This document shows, in pieces, positions 48,713 through 57,643 of a stretch of 64,000 bases of DNA. The notes under the pieces are model-generated. The model was not told where the DNA came from, searched no databases, and was given only the letters and a program-made list of their open reading frames with translations. Position numbers and translations under genes: made by a program. Position 1 is the stretch's first letter. Each line of letters starts with the position of its first letter. Origin of the DNA: Stenomitos frigidus ULC18 (lineage in GTDB: Bacteria; Cyanobacteriota; Cyanobacteriia; Leptolyngbyales; Leptolyngbyaceae); contig NZ_PVWK01000097.1 of the NCBI RefSeq assembly GCF_003003795.1, positions 89,103-153,102 of the forward strand, read 5' to 3'.

Positions 48713-48835
48713 AAATCAACTAGATCCCCGACTTCTGCAGCAGATTGAGACGAATCGATCGGGACTGAATCAAGCAGTCGGGGATCGATGCCGCTTCTTT
48801 TGGTCGGCAAGCCAAACATGAATTTCTAGAAGCAA

Positions 48836-49261
48836 CTAGCTGCCGATACCGCCTGTATAAGCATCACCGCTTGCCAGTTCAGGGCGTGCTCTCAGTCCAG
48901 GCAGCGCCTTTGTTTCGCCTGTTTCAATGTAGCCAACGTAGAAGGCACCTTCTTCAACGCTGAGTGCGCTGGCATTCACATCGCCTTCTAGTCGAGCGGT
49001 ACGGCTTAACGTCAGCTTCCCTTCTACCTGCACTCGTGCTTTGAGCACTCCGTGCACCGTCAGGTTTTTAGCGCGCACTTCGGGTCCTTCAATGAGCCCG
49101 CTTTCAGAAATCTGCATGTCTCCCCGCACTTCGACCGTGCCATGAATAATGCCATCAACCAAAAGGTCGCCTTCAACGTGGAGCGTCCCTTGCAACTCGC
49201 TGTTGGGGGCAATGTAGGTTGGTAAAGTCTTTGACGGCGGTGGGGTATTTTTTCTAAACAT
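48836..49261 (-). CDS. Bactofilin (polymer-forming cytoskeletal protein)
   Basis: From ATG 49261 the product is 141 residues, beginning MFRKNTPPPSKTLPTYIAPN. The bactofilin core follows as short beta repeats (LQGTLHVEGDLLVDGIIHG, then GTVEVRGDMQISESGLIEG and GVLKARVQVEGKLTLSRTAR), which stack into a right-handed beta-helix that polymerises without nucleotide. A longer frame to 49318 adds 19 residues of no family character. Bactofilins help shape cells or place envelope enzymes. The neighbouring gene 49614 is divergent and encodes an exported protein. Confidence 0.92.
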   Translation of the reverse strand: MFRKNTPPPSKTLPTYIAPNSELQGTLHVEGDLLVDGIIHGTVEVRGDMQISESGLIEGPEVRAKNLTVHGVLKARVQVEGKLTLSRTARLEGDVNASALSVEEGAFYVGYIETGETKALPGLRARPELASGDAYTGGIGS

Positions 49262-49613
49262 GCCTTTTTCCGAGGGTAAGACTCCAACATTCAGGTCTTG
49301 TGAGTGTCCAAACGGCAAGTTTGCCTTCTAAGTCCTCGCCGTCATCATGGCACATCTGCTCACTGAAAGTTAAGACTTTGCCCTAAAAACTTGCGAGTTT
49401 CGGTCGTGCACGATCGTTCATTTCCTATCAGCCATAAGCGTGGGTTTAGATGATACGTGATTGGCTTCACAGCAAAACCCACCTCTACTAAGGTCCTCGC
49501 CACGATCGCCAATCTCCCGTCATCAGGCCTTTACACCTGTAGACGCTGCGAATCATCATGAATGGTTGCAATCAAGCGTAGGATGGGTGAAACCTGGTGG
49601 TGAGGATAGATAC

Positions 49614-50900
49614 ATGGTCAAGCGTTTATTGCCTGGTGGAGCGACACGTAATCTGAGGAGATCCTTGAGTCGTCGTCAGCCGCTACAACGCTATTGGCTC
49701 ATCGGGACAACGGCGATCGCGCTCTCCGTGATGGTCGCCACTCCGTTACGAGCTGCCACTACAACCAAAATCGCTGGTTTCTTTGGTTTGCCAATCCCAA
49801 ACTTGCCCATTCCCGGTGGTTCGGTTGAGGATCTGCTGAAAGGCGCGGTCGTTGATCAAGCGGTCAAAGCGCTGGGCAGTACCTTAAAAGATGACGCACC
49901 GATCGAGTCGAGTAGCCAAGCCACGTTCCCAACTGTGAATCAGCTACCTGGCACAGCCTTTAAACCGAAAGCGATGCCAACGACGCTGATGGCCCAACTT
50001 CGCAATGCTACGGATGGTGCGGTCGCCTTACAGCCAGGGGACTATCGGATTCCAGTCAACGTGTTTTGCATGAAAGTATCGGCGCATAGTCCGGCAGGGC
50101 ATCGCTACTTGCTGGCACCGCTCAAAGGAAAATGGGCCGATATCATTGTGGCGCTGAACGCACGATCGGCAGGTACTACTATTCCTCATCCTCAACTCCA
50201 GGTGCTGTCCTGGAACTTGCAGGCGGGCATGAAGTATGAGGAACTGGCGACCGAGCAACGGGCGATCGTCGATCAACTGCTGCCTGACTATAAGCCACGG
50301 CTGTCGCGCAGTTTTTACGAGCAAATCGAGTCGACCTGGAGTCAGCTTTCCGGCACTGTACCAGGCTTACCGTCGATGGATTCGGCTCTGGGGCGTTTGG
50401 GCGACGTTGGCAGTGCGATCGTCACCCTCCGTCAAACTCGCGACACCCTGCTCCGCTACGGCAATAACTTTGAAGCACTATCAAATGCGTTGGTTCTACC
50501 TGGGCAGGCAAACACGCCCAGTGATGGAGCGAATACGCCGTGGAGCCAAATCAGCCCACGCGTGTATGCCCGCCTCATGACCAAGGGCACCTATGCCGAT
50601 CCCGGTGAGCTTCAGATACGGGTGACGGTAGAAGCCCCTGTGGGGTTACGCGATCGTCACCTGGTTGCCACCACAGATTTAGCGGGTTTGAATCTGGCAG
50701 GTTTAGACCTCGCTGCGATGCCGGTCAAAGTGCCGCTTGCTGGGCTTGTTGGCGATCCACAGGATAGTAGCGTACAGCCCTTATCCATGTCTCCGAAACC
50801 AGAGGACAAGGATGAAGATGAATCGGGCTCTGGGTCGTTGCAGATCCAAGAAAGAGGGTTTTCGGGCCCGCAGCCCCCTGCTCCGTTGAATCAGGTGTAG
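49614..50900 (+). CDS. Uncharacterised exported protein
   Basis: From ATG 49614, with GAGG at 49602-49605, the product is 428 residues; an in-frame TTG at 49461 would add 51. A basic N-terminus and hydrophobic stretch (WLIGTTAIALSVMVATPLRA) form a signal peptide. The mature protein has no catalytic motif I recognise. Landmarks are IPVNVFCMKVSAHSPAGHRY, LAPLKGKWADIIVALNARS, and an acidic, Pro-rich C-terminus (KPEDKDEDESGSGS). It is probably periplasmic or surface-exposed. A DUF922 protease and an M16 pair are encoded close by on the other strand. Confidence 0.7.
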   Translation: MVKRLLPGGATRNLRRSLSRRQPLQRYWLIGTTAIALSVMVATPLRAATTTKIAGFFGLPIPNLPIPGGSVEDLLKGAVVDQAVKALGSTLKDDAPIESSSQATFPTVNQLPGTAFKPKAMPTTLMAQLRNATDGAVALQPGDYRIPVNVFCMKVSAHSPAGHRYLLAPLKGKWADIIVALNARSAGTTIPHPQLQVLSWNLQAGMKYEELATEQRAIVDQLLPDYKPRLSRSFYEQIESTWSQLSGTVPGLPSMDSALGRLGDVGSAIVTLRQTRDTLLRYGNNFEALSNALVLPGQANTPSDGANTPWSQISPRVYARLMTKGTYADPGELQIRVTVEAPVGLRDRHLVATTDLAGLNLAGLDLAAMPVKVPLAGLVGDPQDSSVQPLSMSPKPEDKDEDESGSGSLQIQERGFSGPQPPAPLNQV

Positions 50901-51089
50901 CAGTTCAGCGGTCAGTGGTTAGTAGTTAGTGGTTAGTTTTGGGTTGTTAGTGGCTCCTGTTGAAAGAGGTTGAAAGCATTTTCCATAAAGCGTTTCAGTT
51001 CGTTTTAACGGACTTTGACTGTTAGCCCGCAATTTATTGCAGGGCGAGTCTTGCCAGCGGTTAATGTTGCCAGCGGTTAAAGATTCCAG

Positions 51090-51686
51090 TTAAGGAAACA
51101 CTGCGCCCTGGTTTGCACCATGCTTTGTGCTGGCGTCGTAGGCTTTGTGCTTCTGCTTGAACGCTGCTTTGACGGCATCGCGCTTTTGAGTGGCGAGTTT
51201 GTTCAAGGCATCACAGGACGCAGCAGGCGGCATCGCTTTTAGTTGGCTGAGCAAATCGTTACCAGCGTCAATGCCCAACTGTTTATGCCCTTCTTCGTGC
51301 GCTTGTAGAGCTGCCAGATGCTTTTTCCAGCGATCGATCAAGGGTTGAGGCGTGCCAGCAGGTGGCGTCCATGCGGGCAAATTGAAGGTCGTTTTAACGG
51401 TCACGGTGACGGTTTTTAGTTTGCAGCTTACGCCCTTCTTGCCGCCAGAAGTGAACTGAGCATCCAGATCCCAGAGGGTAGAGGCGTCAAAGCGCTTGCC
51501 CTCATCCTGGTTCATGGGGCCCAGTTGATTCATCTGCGATCGCAGTTCAGCCACTGTTCTTCCCTGGATTGTGTACGGCGAAACCGTTGGTGGAGCGACC
51601 ACTAAATCGGGGTCTGCTGCCCAGGCTGCAGCTACACAACCCACAATGCAACTACCGACCAACACGGCCAAACCTTGATTGAACAT
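51090..51686 (-). CDS. DUF922 family exported metalloprotease-like protein
   Basis: A 198-residue protein with a signal peptide (GLAVLVGSCIVGCVAAAWA). The DUF922 signature is visible: YTIQGRTVAELRSQMNQLGP, WDLDAQF, and ALQAHEEGHKQLG, with the zinc-binding HEEGH motif (HExxH). Four cysteines, if counted with the signal region, may include one disulfide in the mature domain. Members are predicted secreted zinc peptidases of unknown substrate. The M16 pair lies immediately upstream on the same strand. Confidence 0.82.
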   Translation of the reverse strand: MFNQGLAVLVGSCIVGCVAAAWAADPDLVVAPPTVSPYTIQGRTVAELRSQMNQLGPMNQDEGKRFDASTLWDLDAQFTSGGKKGVSCKLKTVTVTVKTTFNLPAWTPPAGTPQPLIDRWKKHLAALQAHEEGHKQLGIDAGNDLLSQLKAMPPAASCDALNKLATQKRDAVKAAFKQKHKAYDASTKHGANQGAVFP

Positions 51687-51709
51687 GGAGTGCTTGGATG
51701 CGCGATCGC

Positions 51710-53224
51710 TTACGGTTTGCTTGATTCTGGTTTGCTTGTTCCTGGTTTGTCTGACCCTGGAATGGTGATATCGATCGCGGTCACTGGCTGCCCTAACGTG
51801 TCTAGCGATGGCTTGATGGTGGCTTGATTACCGACCACTAGCGTCACGATATTTTCGGGTTTTAAGTAGGTTTTAGCAACGCGCTGCACATCGGCGATCG
51901 TCGTTGCAGCAACGCCTTTTTGATAGCGGAAGATAAAGTCATTTGGGTAACCAAAATATTCGTAGCGCAGTAACCGAGACAGCGTTTGATTGGGCTGCTG
52001 AAAGTTGAAAATAAAGGAATTCAGCACCGAATCTTTCGCAAAGGCAAGCTCTGCTGGCGCGATCGGCGCTTTGCGAATGGTCTCAATCTCTGTGCGCACA
52101 CTTTTGATGAAGGGCACAGTTGCGTCTGATCGGGTCTGTCCGCCTGCCACAAAGAGCCCTGGGTAGTCATACTGTGGCCCCCAATACGCGTAGACCGAGT
52201 ATGCCAAGCCCTGACGCGATCGCACCTCGTTAAACAGCCGTCCGCCAAACCCGTTCAGCACTTCATTCATCACTGACAGCGCTGGATAATCTGGACTATT
52301 CACCTGTCCACCCAGGTGCCCAATTTGCACATTGCTCTGCGTCAGTTGGGGCTGATTTACAAAAAAGATACCGCCTTGTTTGGCCTGAGCCACTGTTGGC
52401 AAGGCTGCGGGTTTTGCTTCCGAAGGCTTCCAGTCACCAAAGGTCTTTTCTACCAGCTTTCGCATGGCCTTGGTCTCAAAATCACCAACGATACCCAGGA
52501 GGATGTTGTTCGGATAAAAATACTGTTGATGGAACTGCACTAAATCGTCACGAGCGATACTTGTCAGCGTGGCGTACTCAACGTAGCGAGCATAAGGACT
52601 CTTGTCGCCATAGACCAATTTGCGAAACTCGCGATCGGCGATCGAGTCTGGTTCGTCATTGCGACGGGCAATGCCCCCCCGCTGCTGTGTTTTTGCCAGA
52701 TTGAGCTTGTCCGTTGGAAAAGCAGGCTGCTTCAACGTTTCAGCAAACAAGCTAAACACTTCTGGCAAATCTTCCGTGAGCGTGTCGAACCCAGCGTTGC
52801 CAGAATCTTCGTCGATCGAGGCTTCCACTGAAGCTGCCCGCTGCTCTAAAAATTCGTTGATGGTATCGGCTGTGCGGGTTTGGGTGCCGCCCGATCGCAT
52901 CACAGTACCCACTAACTCTGCCAACCCGACCTTCTCTGCAGGCTCCAGGCGATCGCCGGTGCGAATTAAAGCCGTCCCATTAATCAACGGCAGTTCATGA
53001 TCTTCCACCAAATAAACCAACATGCCGTTTGCTAATTTGAACCGGGTATATGCCGGCAATTTAATGGCTGGTGGTGGTGAAAATTTCAGATCTGTATAGT
53101 ACTTGGGCGTCGCTGCCGCCGCTGGGCGCAGCGCCAAAAACAACAGCAGTAGCGGGATGATCACAAAGGAAAAGACCAGTGCGATGCTTTTTGCCGTTTT
53201 CTGCTTTTTCGTTTCTATGGTCAT
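51710..53224 (-). CDS. M16 family peptidase homologue lacking the zinc motif
   Basis: From ATG 53224 (a GTG at 53230 is in frame) the product is 504 residues, with a hydrophobic N-terminal anchor (ALVFSFVIIPLLLLFLAL). It has the two-lobed M16 pattern (FKLANGMLVYLVEDHELPLI, FNEVRSRQGLAYSVYAYWG). Where active members have HxxEH, it reads LAELVGTVMRSGG, so the zinc site is absent. Inactive M16 subunits pair with an active one, and that gene lies directly upstream (53384-54934). Both are likely exported. The substrate is unknown. Confidence 0.88.
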   Translation of the reverse strand: MTIETKKQKTAKSIALVFSFVIIPLLLLFLALRPAAAATPKYYTDLKFSPPPAIKLPAYTRFKLANGMLVYLVEDHELPLINGTALIRTGDRLEPAEKVGLAELVGTVMRSGGTQTRTADTINEFLEQRAASVEASIDEDSGNAGFDTLTEDLPEVFSLFAETLKQPAFPTDKLNLAKTQQRGGIARRNDEPDSIADREFRKLVYGDKSPYARYVEYATLTSIARDDLVQFHQQYFYPNNILLGIVGDFETKAMRKLVEKTFGDWKPSEAKPAALPTVAQAKQGGIFFVNQPQLTQSNVQIGHLGGQVNSPDYPALSVMNEVLNGFGGRLFNEVRSRQGLAYSVYAYWGPQYDYPGLFVAGGQTRSDATVPFIKSVRTEIETIRKAPIAPAELAFAKDSVLNSFIFNFQQPNQTLSRLLRYEYFGYPNDFIFRYQKGVAATTIADVQRVAKTYLKPENIVTLVVGNQATIKPSLDTLGQPVTAIDITIPGSDKPGTSKPESSKP

Positions 53225-53383
53225 TGGCACCGCTTCCTCAATTGCTTTGTTGCGTTAATACCATTAATCGCTTGATTGCTACCTAAAGACCTCATCCCCT
53301 TCCCTTGCCTCAAGTCGAATCACTGATTACCTTCGAGGTTTCGCACCTCCATCAGACTTAAAAGGATGACCAACGGGTTAATT

Positions 53384-54934
53384 TCATAGTGCTTTCGGCA
53401 ATAGTTTACCGATCGTCCGATTTTGGGGCACAAACGTTGCTTGTGCGACACGCTGAATATCCTGAGTAGTCACTGCTGCAATTTCGTCGATTTGTTTGAA
53501 TAAGTTGCGCCAGCTTCCGGTTTTCACTTCGTATTCCAACAGCGCTTGCGCCATGCCCATGTCTGAATCCAGCGATCGCAGTAAGTCTGCTCGTGCCTGA
53601 GTTTTTACGCGATCGAGTTCTTGAGTTGAAACGGGTTCGGTTTTCAGGCGATCGATTTCAACCCGTAAGGTGGCAGCAACTTCATCAACGGTGTGACCTG
53701 GAGCCGTGAGCGCATAAAACAACATCAAATTAGGAAACTTATTGCCTGGAAAACCGCTAAACCCAGCCGCATTCAACGCCAACTGTTGCTTTTCGACCAA
53801 CGACTTGTATAGGCGCGACGTGCGTCCACTGCTGAGGATGCTGGCAATCATGTCGTAAATCACATCGTCGGGATGCTTGAGCGCCGGACGGTGATAGCCT
53901 TCCAGATACCAGGGCTGTGTTTCGAGCCGTAGAGTTAGTGATCGTGGTTCAGTTTGAGCGGGTTCGGTTGCGACCACTTCTGGAGGCGCAGGTTTTGCCT
54001 TAAACCGACCAAAGTAAAGCTGTGCGAGCCGTTTGACCTCAGTTGGGTTCACGTCTCCCACAATGGCGATCGACAGATTATTGGGCGCATAATGCGTTTC
54101 ATAAAACGTCTGCACATCTTTGCGGGTCAACCCCTGAATGTCCTGGTTATAGCCAATCACAGGACGACGGTAGGGATGCACTTTAAACGCGACATCCGAA
54201 AAAGCTTCCACCATCTGACCGATCGGCGAATTATCCGTCCGCAGTCGCCGTTCTTCCAGAATCACATCTTTCTCTTTGTAGAACTCCCGAAAGACCGGTT
54301 CGAGAAAGCGCTCCGACTCCAGCGACATCCAGAGTTCTAGCTTGTTTGATGGAAAGCTATAGAAATAACGGGTCGCATCAGCTGACGTGTTGGCATTCAG
54401 CCCCACGCCGCCTGCTTGTTCGACAATCCGCCCCAGTTCGTTTTGCTTGGCAAGCTTTCCTGCAGAGGCTTCTACCTGAGCAAATTCTGCCTTTAGTTTG
54501 TCCAGTTCTACTTTCTGATTCTGTGCCGTTGCTGCCTGGATTTGCTCTGATAGCCGATCGAGCTTGTCCAGTAGAGGCGCTTCTGCCTTGTAATCAACGG
54601 TGCCGATGCGAGTCGTACCCTTAAAGGCCAGATGCTCTAGGAAATGCGCAACCCCTGTTTTGCCGTCTGGCTCATCGGCACCACCGACATCGGCATAGGT
54701 GAGGAAGGAGACGACTGGCGCTTGATGCCGCTCTAGCACAATAAACTTCATGCCATTGGCTAACCGAAACTCTGTGATTTGCTGGATCACCCGATCGAGA
54801 TACGGTTGAATAGACTGCGGTGGCTTAACGGCCGGTGCGTTTTCAGTCTGCGCCAGAGCCATAGCGGGAACCATCCCCCAGCTCAGCAAAAGTGTTAGCA
54901 GTAGGGCAATGGCTCTAGTAGCGTGTTTAAGCAT
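53384..54934 (-). CDS. M16 family zinc metallopeptidase
   Basis: A 516-residue protein from ATG 54934; an in-frame TTG at 54988 gives a longer form. A signal peptide (AIALLLTLLLSWGMVPAMALA) precedes the inverted zinc motif VAHFLEHLAFKGT (HxxEH) and the two M16 lobes. A helical insert (LDRLSEQIQAATAQNQKVELD) lies between the zinc motif and the downstream glutamate region. It should be a catalytic periplasmic peptidase. The next gene downstream encodes a zinc-less homologue, an arrangement known for bacterial M16B heterodimers. Confidence 0.92.
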   Translation of the reverse strand: MLKHATRAIALLLTLLLSWGMVPAMALAQTENAPAVKPPQSIQPYLDRVIQQITEFRLANGMKFIVLERHQAPVVSFLTYADVGGADEPDGKTGVAHFLEHLAFKGTTRIGTVDYKAEAPLLDKLDRLSEQIQAATAQNQKVELDKLKAEFAQVEASAGKLAKQNELGRIVEQAGGVGLNANTSADATRYFYSFPSNKLELWMSLESERFLEPVFREFYKEKDVILEERRLRTDNSPIGQMVEAFSDVAFKVHPYRRPVIGYNQDIQGLTRKDVQTFYETHYAPNNLSIAIVGDVNPTEVKRLAQLYFGRFKAKPAPPEVVATEPAQTEPRSLTLRLETQPWYLEGYHRPALKHPDDVIYDMIASILSSGRTSRLYKSLVEKQQLALNAAGFSGFPGNKFPNLMLFYALTAPGHTVDEVAATLRVEIDRLKTEPVSTQELDRVKTQARADLLRSLDSDMGMAQALLEYEVKTGSWRNLFKQIDEIAAVTTQDIQRVAQATFVPQNRTIGKLLPKAL

Positions 54935-55175
54935 CAACGCAGCAACAGAAAAGGACAGGAGCGATCGGCAAAACTGAAGCATCGGCAACTAGAAAGGAAG
55001 ACGCAGATTCCAGGATAACCTGCCCCGGTCATTGAAACCGCTTCTAACGATCAGCCAGCAGCCAAGAAAACGCTGACCGCTGACCGCTGACCGCTCAATT
55101 TTGGTAGTGGGCAGCACGGTTTATGCGTTGACCCATCCATCAAGATAGGGAGTCCTGACCGACTGGTCTTGCTTT

Positions 55176-55811
55176 ATGAGCTTTCTGACCAGCGCTACCA
55201 ATGTTGCGATCGAAAAAGATCTCAAGCAGTTTTTATTCATTCTGCTCGTGGCTCTGAGCGCTGCTGGTCTACCCAAGATTTTTTCGTCATTGCGGCAGGT
55301 GCCCTATACGCTGCTGTTGGTCATGGTCGGCCTGGGGTTAGCGCTAGTGGATGTGCGATTGCTGGATTTGTCGCCAGGCATGATTCTGATGATCTTTCTG
55401 CCCCCGCTGCTGTTTGAAGCCGCGTGGAATATGCAATGGCCCGAGCTAAAAGAAGAGCTATTGCCCAGCGGTCTCTATGCTGTTGGTGGCGTGGTGCTGT
55501 CGATCGCCACCGTGGGCTGGACACTCCACACCTTTGCACACATTGCCTGGATGACAGCCTTGCTGGTGGGCGCCTGTCTCTCTGCTACCGATTCTGCGGC
55601 GGTTATTGGGCTCTTTCGTGAAGTAGGAGCGGGGAAACGGCTGACCACACTGCTCGAAGGCGAAAGCTTGTTTAACGATGGCGCGGCGGTTGTTGCGTTT
55701 GGCGTACTGGTGGAACTGGCGATCGAAGCCAGCATTTACACCAAGTTTGTCCAAGCGGGCTTACTCAAAAGCTCGTCACTCCCTATCATGCAAAAAGCGT
55801 TTGATGCTTAA
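55176..55811 (+). pseudogene. Truncated Na+/H+ antiporter (NhaP/CPA1 type)
   Basis: A 211-residue frame starts well (about six membrane segments, LSPGMILMIFLPPLLFEAAW, LVGACLSATDSAAVIGLF, then EGESLFNDGAAVVAFGVL, the ion-binding ND motif). It then ends abruptly after a non-hydrophobic tail (SSSLPIMQKAFDA). Complete cation:proton antiporters of this type have 10-13 segments and about 400-550 residues, so roughly half is missing. The gene stops 48 bp before tRNA-Arg. A deletion or integration event at the tRNA gene could have removed the 3' half. It is unlikely to transport ions. Confidence 0.75.
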
Positions 55812-55859
55812 GGAGCTTGCTATGCTCCGACGGGCGATTTGTTATTCGACAACAACATA

Positions 55860-55932
55860 CGAGCATGGAGGGACTCGAACCCCCGACCCTCAGGACCGGA
55901 ACCTGATGCTCTATCCACTGAGCTACATGCCC
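55860..55932 (-). tRNA. tRNA-Arg (CCG anticodon)
   Basis: The minus strand folds as a tRNA. Acceptor GGGCATG pairs with CATGCTC (one G-T pair), with discriminator G (55860). The anticodon loop TTCCGGT sits in a TCAGG/CCTGA stem (anticodon CCG). The T-arm is TCGGGGGTTCGAGTCCCTC-like. CCA is not encoded. Confidence 0.96.
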
Positions 55933-56004
55933 TCGTTCTTCCGAGAGTATAGCATTGTTAGAAAGACTAAAGGATGAAGGCTAAAGGCTAAATATTGAGC
56001 ATTC

Positions 56005-57195
56005 TTAAAGGTACGTTGCCGGATCAACGGGATCACCGTTTTGGCGGACTTCAAAGTGGAGGTGAGGCCCGGTGGAGAGCCCGGTAGAACCAACCGCCGC
56101 GATTGCCTGTCCACGCTGTACGGTTTGCCCTTCGGAGACGTAAAGCTCGCTGGTGTGACCATACAGGGTTGTGATACCGCCACCGTGATCGATGATGACG
56201 GCATTGCCATAGCCACCGTACCAGCCTGCGAAGATGACGGTGCCGCTATCGGCTGCGTTAATGGTTGTGCCATAGTCGGCTCCAAAATCAAGGCCGGAGT
56301 GAAAGCGCTGGTAGCCGAGGATGGGATGCATCCGCCAGCCGAATCCGCTGGTAATTTCGCCCAGGCAGGGGACGATCATTTGTCCGGTCCCGCGAAAGGC
56401 AATGCCGCCGCTGCCAACGCGCTGCTGAATGAGCAGCCCAATGTTGCGAGAGTCTTGCAGCAGTTGAGTTTCGGCTACTTCTAAGGCACGCCGATCGCTC
56501 CGTAAGCGTTCGATCATCGTTTGCTGTGAACCTGCCTGCGCTTCAAATTCTGCCTTTTGCGCCAGGAGTTCTTGCTTGAGCAGGGCGATCTGGTTTTTCT
56601 GTTGCTCTACTCGATCGCGTTGCTGGTCGATGCGATCGGTGTCTTGCTTAAAACCACTCAGCAGTTGTTGATCGGCTTTGTAGAGGCGTTTGAGTTGATG
56701 ACGGCGATCGAGAAATTCGTTCAAATTTTGGCTTTGTAACAATACGGCCCAGCCGCGATCGGTCTGCTGACGCTGAAGAAAGCGCAACCGTGCTACCGTT
56801 GCAAACTGCTTTTGTCGATAAAGCTGTTCTGCTTTGACCAGCGTCACCTCTAACGATCGCAGTTGCGTAGTTGCGGTTTGCAGTTGAGCCTCACTGGTTT
56901 TGATCTGGCTAGCCGTGGCTTTGATGCCCTGGCGTAAACCTTGAAGATTTCCCTGCGCTGCCTTTTCTAAGTTTTTCAGGCGCTCGTGTTCTTTAGAAAT
57001 TTGCGATCGCTGCTGATCGATCTGCTGCTGCTGACGCTGCAAATCTGTGACTGAGCCCCCTTGCGCGATCGAGGGCTGAGTCACGGTACCCATGTCAACC
57101 AGCAAAAGCAGACAGAGTAGACCTGTAAGCAGTCTGTTGGTCAGATTAAGCTTTGCGACCAGCGTTTTAATTGCCTCAAAAAACCAAAGCACCAT
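56005..57195 (-). CDS. EnvC-like M23 peptidase (murein hydrolase activator family)
   Basis: A 396-residue exported protein. A hydrophobic N-terminal segment (LTGLLCLLLLVDMGTV) is followed by long coiled coils (~50-245). The C-terminal LytM/M23 domain is intact: FHSGLDFGADYGTTI (zinc His and Asp), GGITTLYGHTSEL and TGPHLHFEVRQNG with the HLH motif. EnvC-type proteins either cleave peptidoglycan cross-links or activate amidases at division. With all zinc ligands present this one may be catalytic. It lies beyond the 21-bp repeat array, downstream of sucrose synthase. Confidence 0.9.
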   Translation of the reverse strand: MVLWFFEAIKTLVAKLNLTNRLLTGLLCLLLLVDMGTVTQPSIAQGGSVTDLQRQQQQIDQQRSQISKEHERLKNLEKAAQGNLQGLRQGIKATASQIKTSEAQLQTATTQLRSLEVTLVKAEQLYRQKQFATVARLRFLQRQQTDRGWAVLLQSQNLNEFLDRRHQLKRLYKADQQLLSGFKQDTDRIDQQRDRVEQQKNQIALLKQELLAQKAEFEAQAGSQQTMIERLRSDRRALEVAETQLLQDSRNIGLLIQQRVGSGGIAFRGTGQMIVPCLGEITSGFGWRMHPILGYQRFHSGLDFGADYGTTINAADSGTVIFAGWYGGYGNAVIIDHGGGITTLYGHTSELYVSEGQTVQRGQAIAAVGSTGLSTGPHLHFEVRQNGDPVDPATYL

Positions 57196-57316
57196 TCCCA
57201 GGAACCAGCAGAGTAGCCAAACAAGACACCATTATGACCACAATGGCGACTTGGGCAAGCGTAAATTGAGAAAAGATTATCGCGATTGTGATTGCTTGAC
57301 CTTCTAACACCCGGCA

Positions 57317-57597
57317 TTGAGGATCAGACACTCGTCAATAGCGGAAGACTCAGCCGCGAGTGTTCAAGACTCAGCCACGAGGATCAAACACTCGTTAACG
57401 AGGATCAAAGACTCACTCACCAGTATCAAAGACTCGTCGCTGAGTGTTAAACACTCGTCGTTGAGGATCAAACACTCAGCCACAAGTATCCAAGCTTGGT
57501 GAGCAAGTATCAAACACCCGTTGTTGAGGATCAAAGACTCAATCGTGAGTCTTAAAGACTCGTCGCCGACAATCGAAGACTCATTGTGGATCACGAG
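57317..57597. repeat. Degenerate 21-bp tandem repeat array, about 13 units
   Basis: Units of the form GAGGATCAAAGACTC plus about 6 variable bases repeat at a 21-bp step, with clear copies near 57377, 57398, 57419, 57440, 57461, 57524, 57545 and 57566. Each good unit carries the dyad GAGT/ACTC. The array is open on both strands and would translate as a heptad (for example SLILVSE on the minus strand). I regard those frames as repeat by-products. It sits between the sucrose synthase gene and the M23 gene, both on the minus strand. Confidence 0.85.
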
Positions 57598-57610
57598 TCA
57601 GGCTAAAGCT

Positions 57611-57633
57611 GACCGCTGACCGCTGACCGCTAT
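57611..57633. repeat. STRR heptamers (CTGACCG)
   Basis: Three units of CTGACCG lie just downstream of sucrose synthase. They are the same motif found at 55071-55095, 46641-46687 and, in reverse, 5984-5998. Confidence 0.8.
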
Positions 57634-57643
57634 TTTGTCCTCA

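Noticed and set aside
57317..57594. Heptad-repeat proteins on either strand of the 21-bp array
   Set aside because: Both frames arise because 21 is divisible by three; no start signals or known families.
57317..57597. Possible CRISPR array
   Set aside because: The period is only 21 bp, units are degenerate, there are no unique spacers of 30 bp or more and no cas genes are near. The PD-(D/E)XK protein at 13957 is far away and not clearly Cas4.
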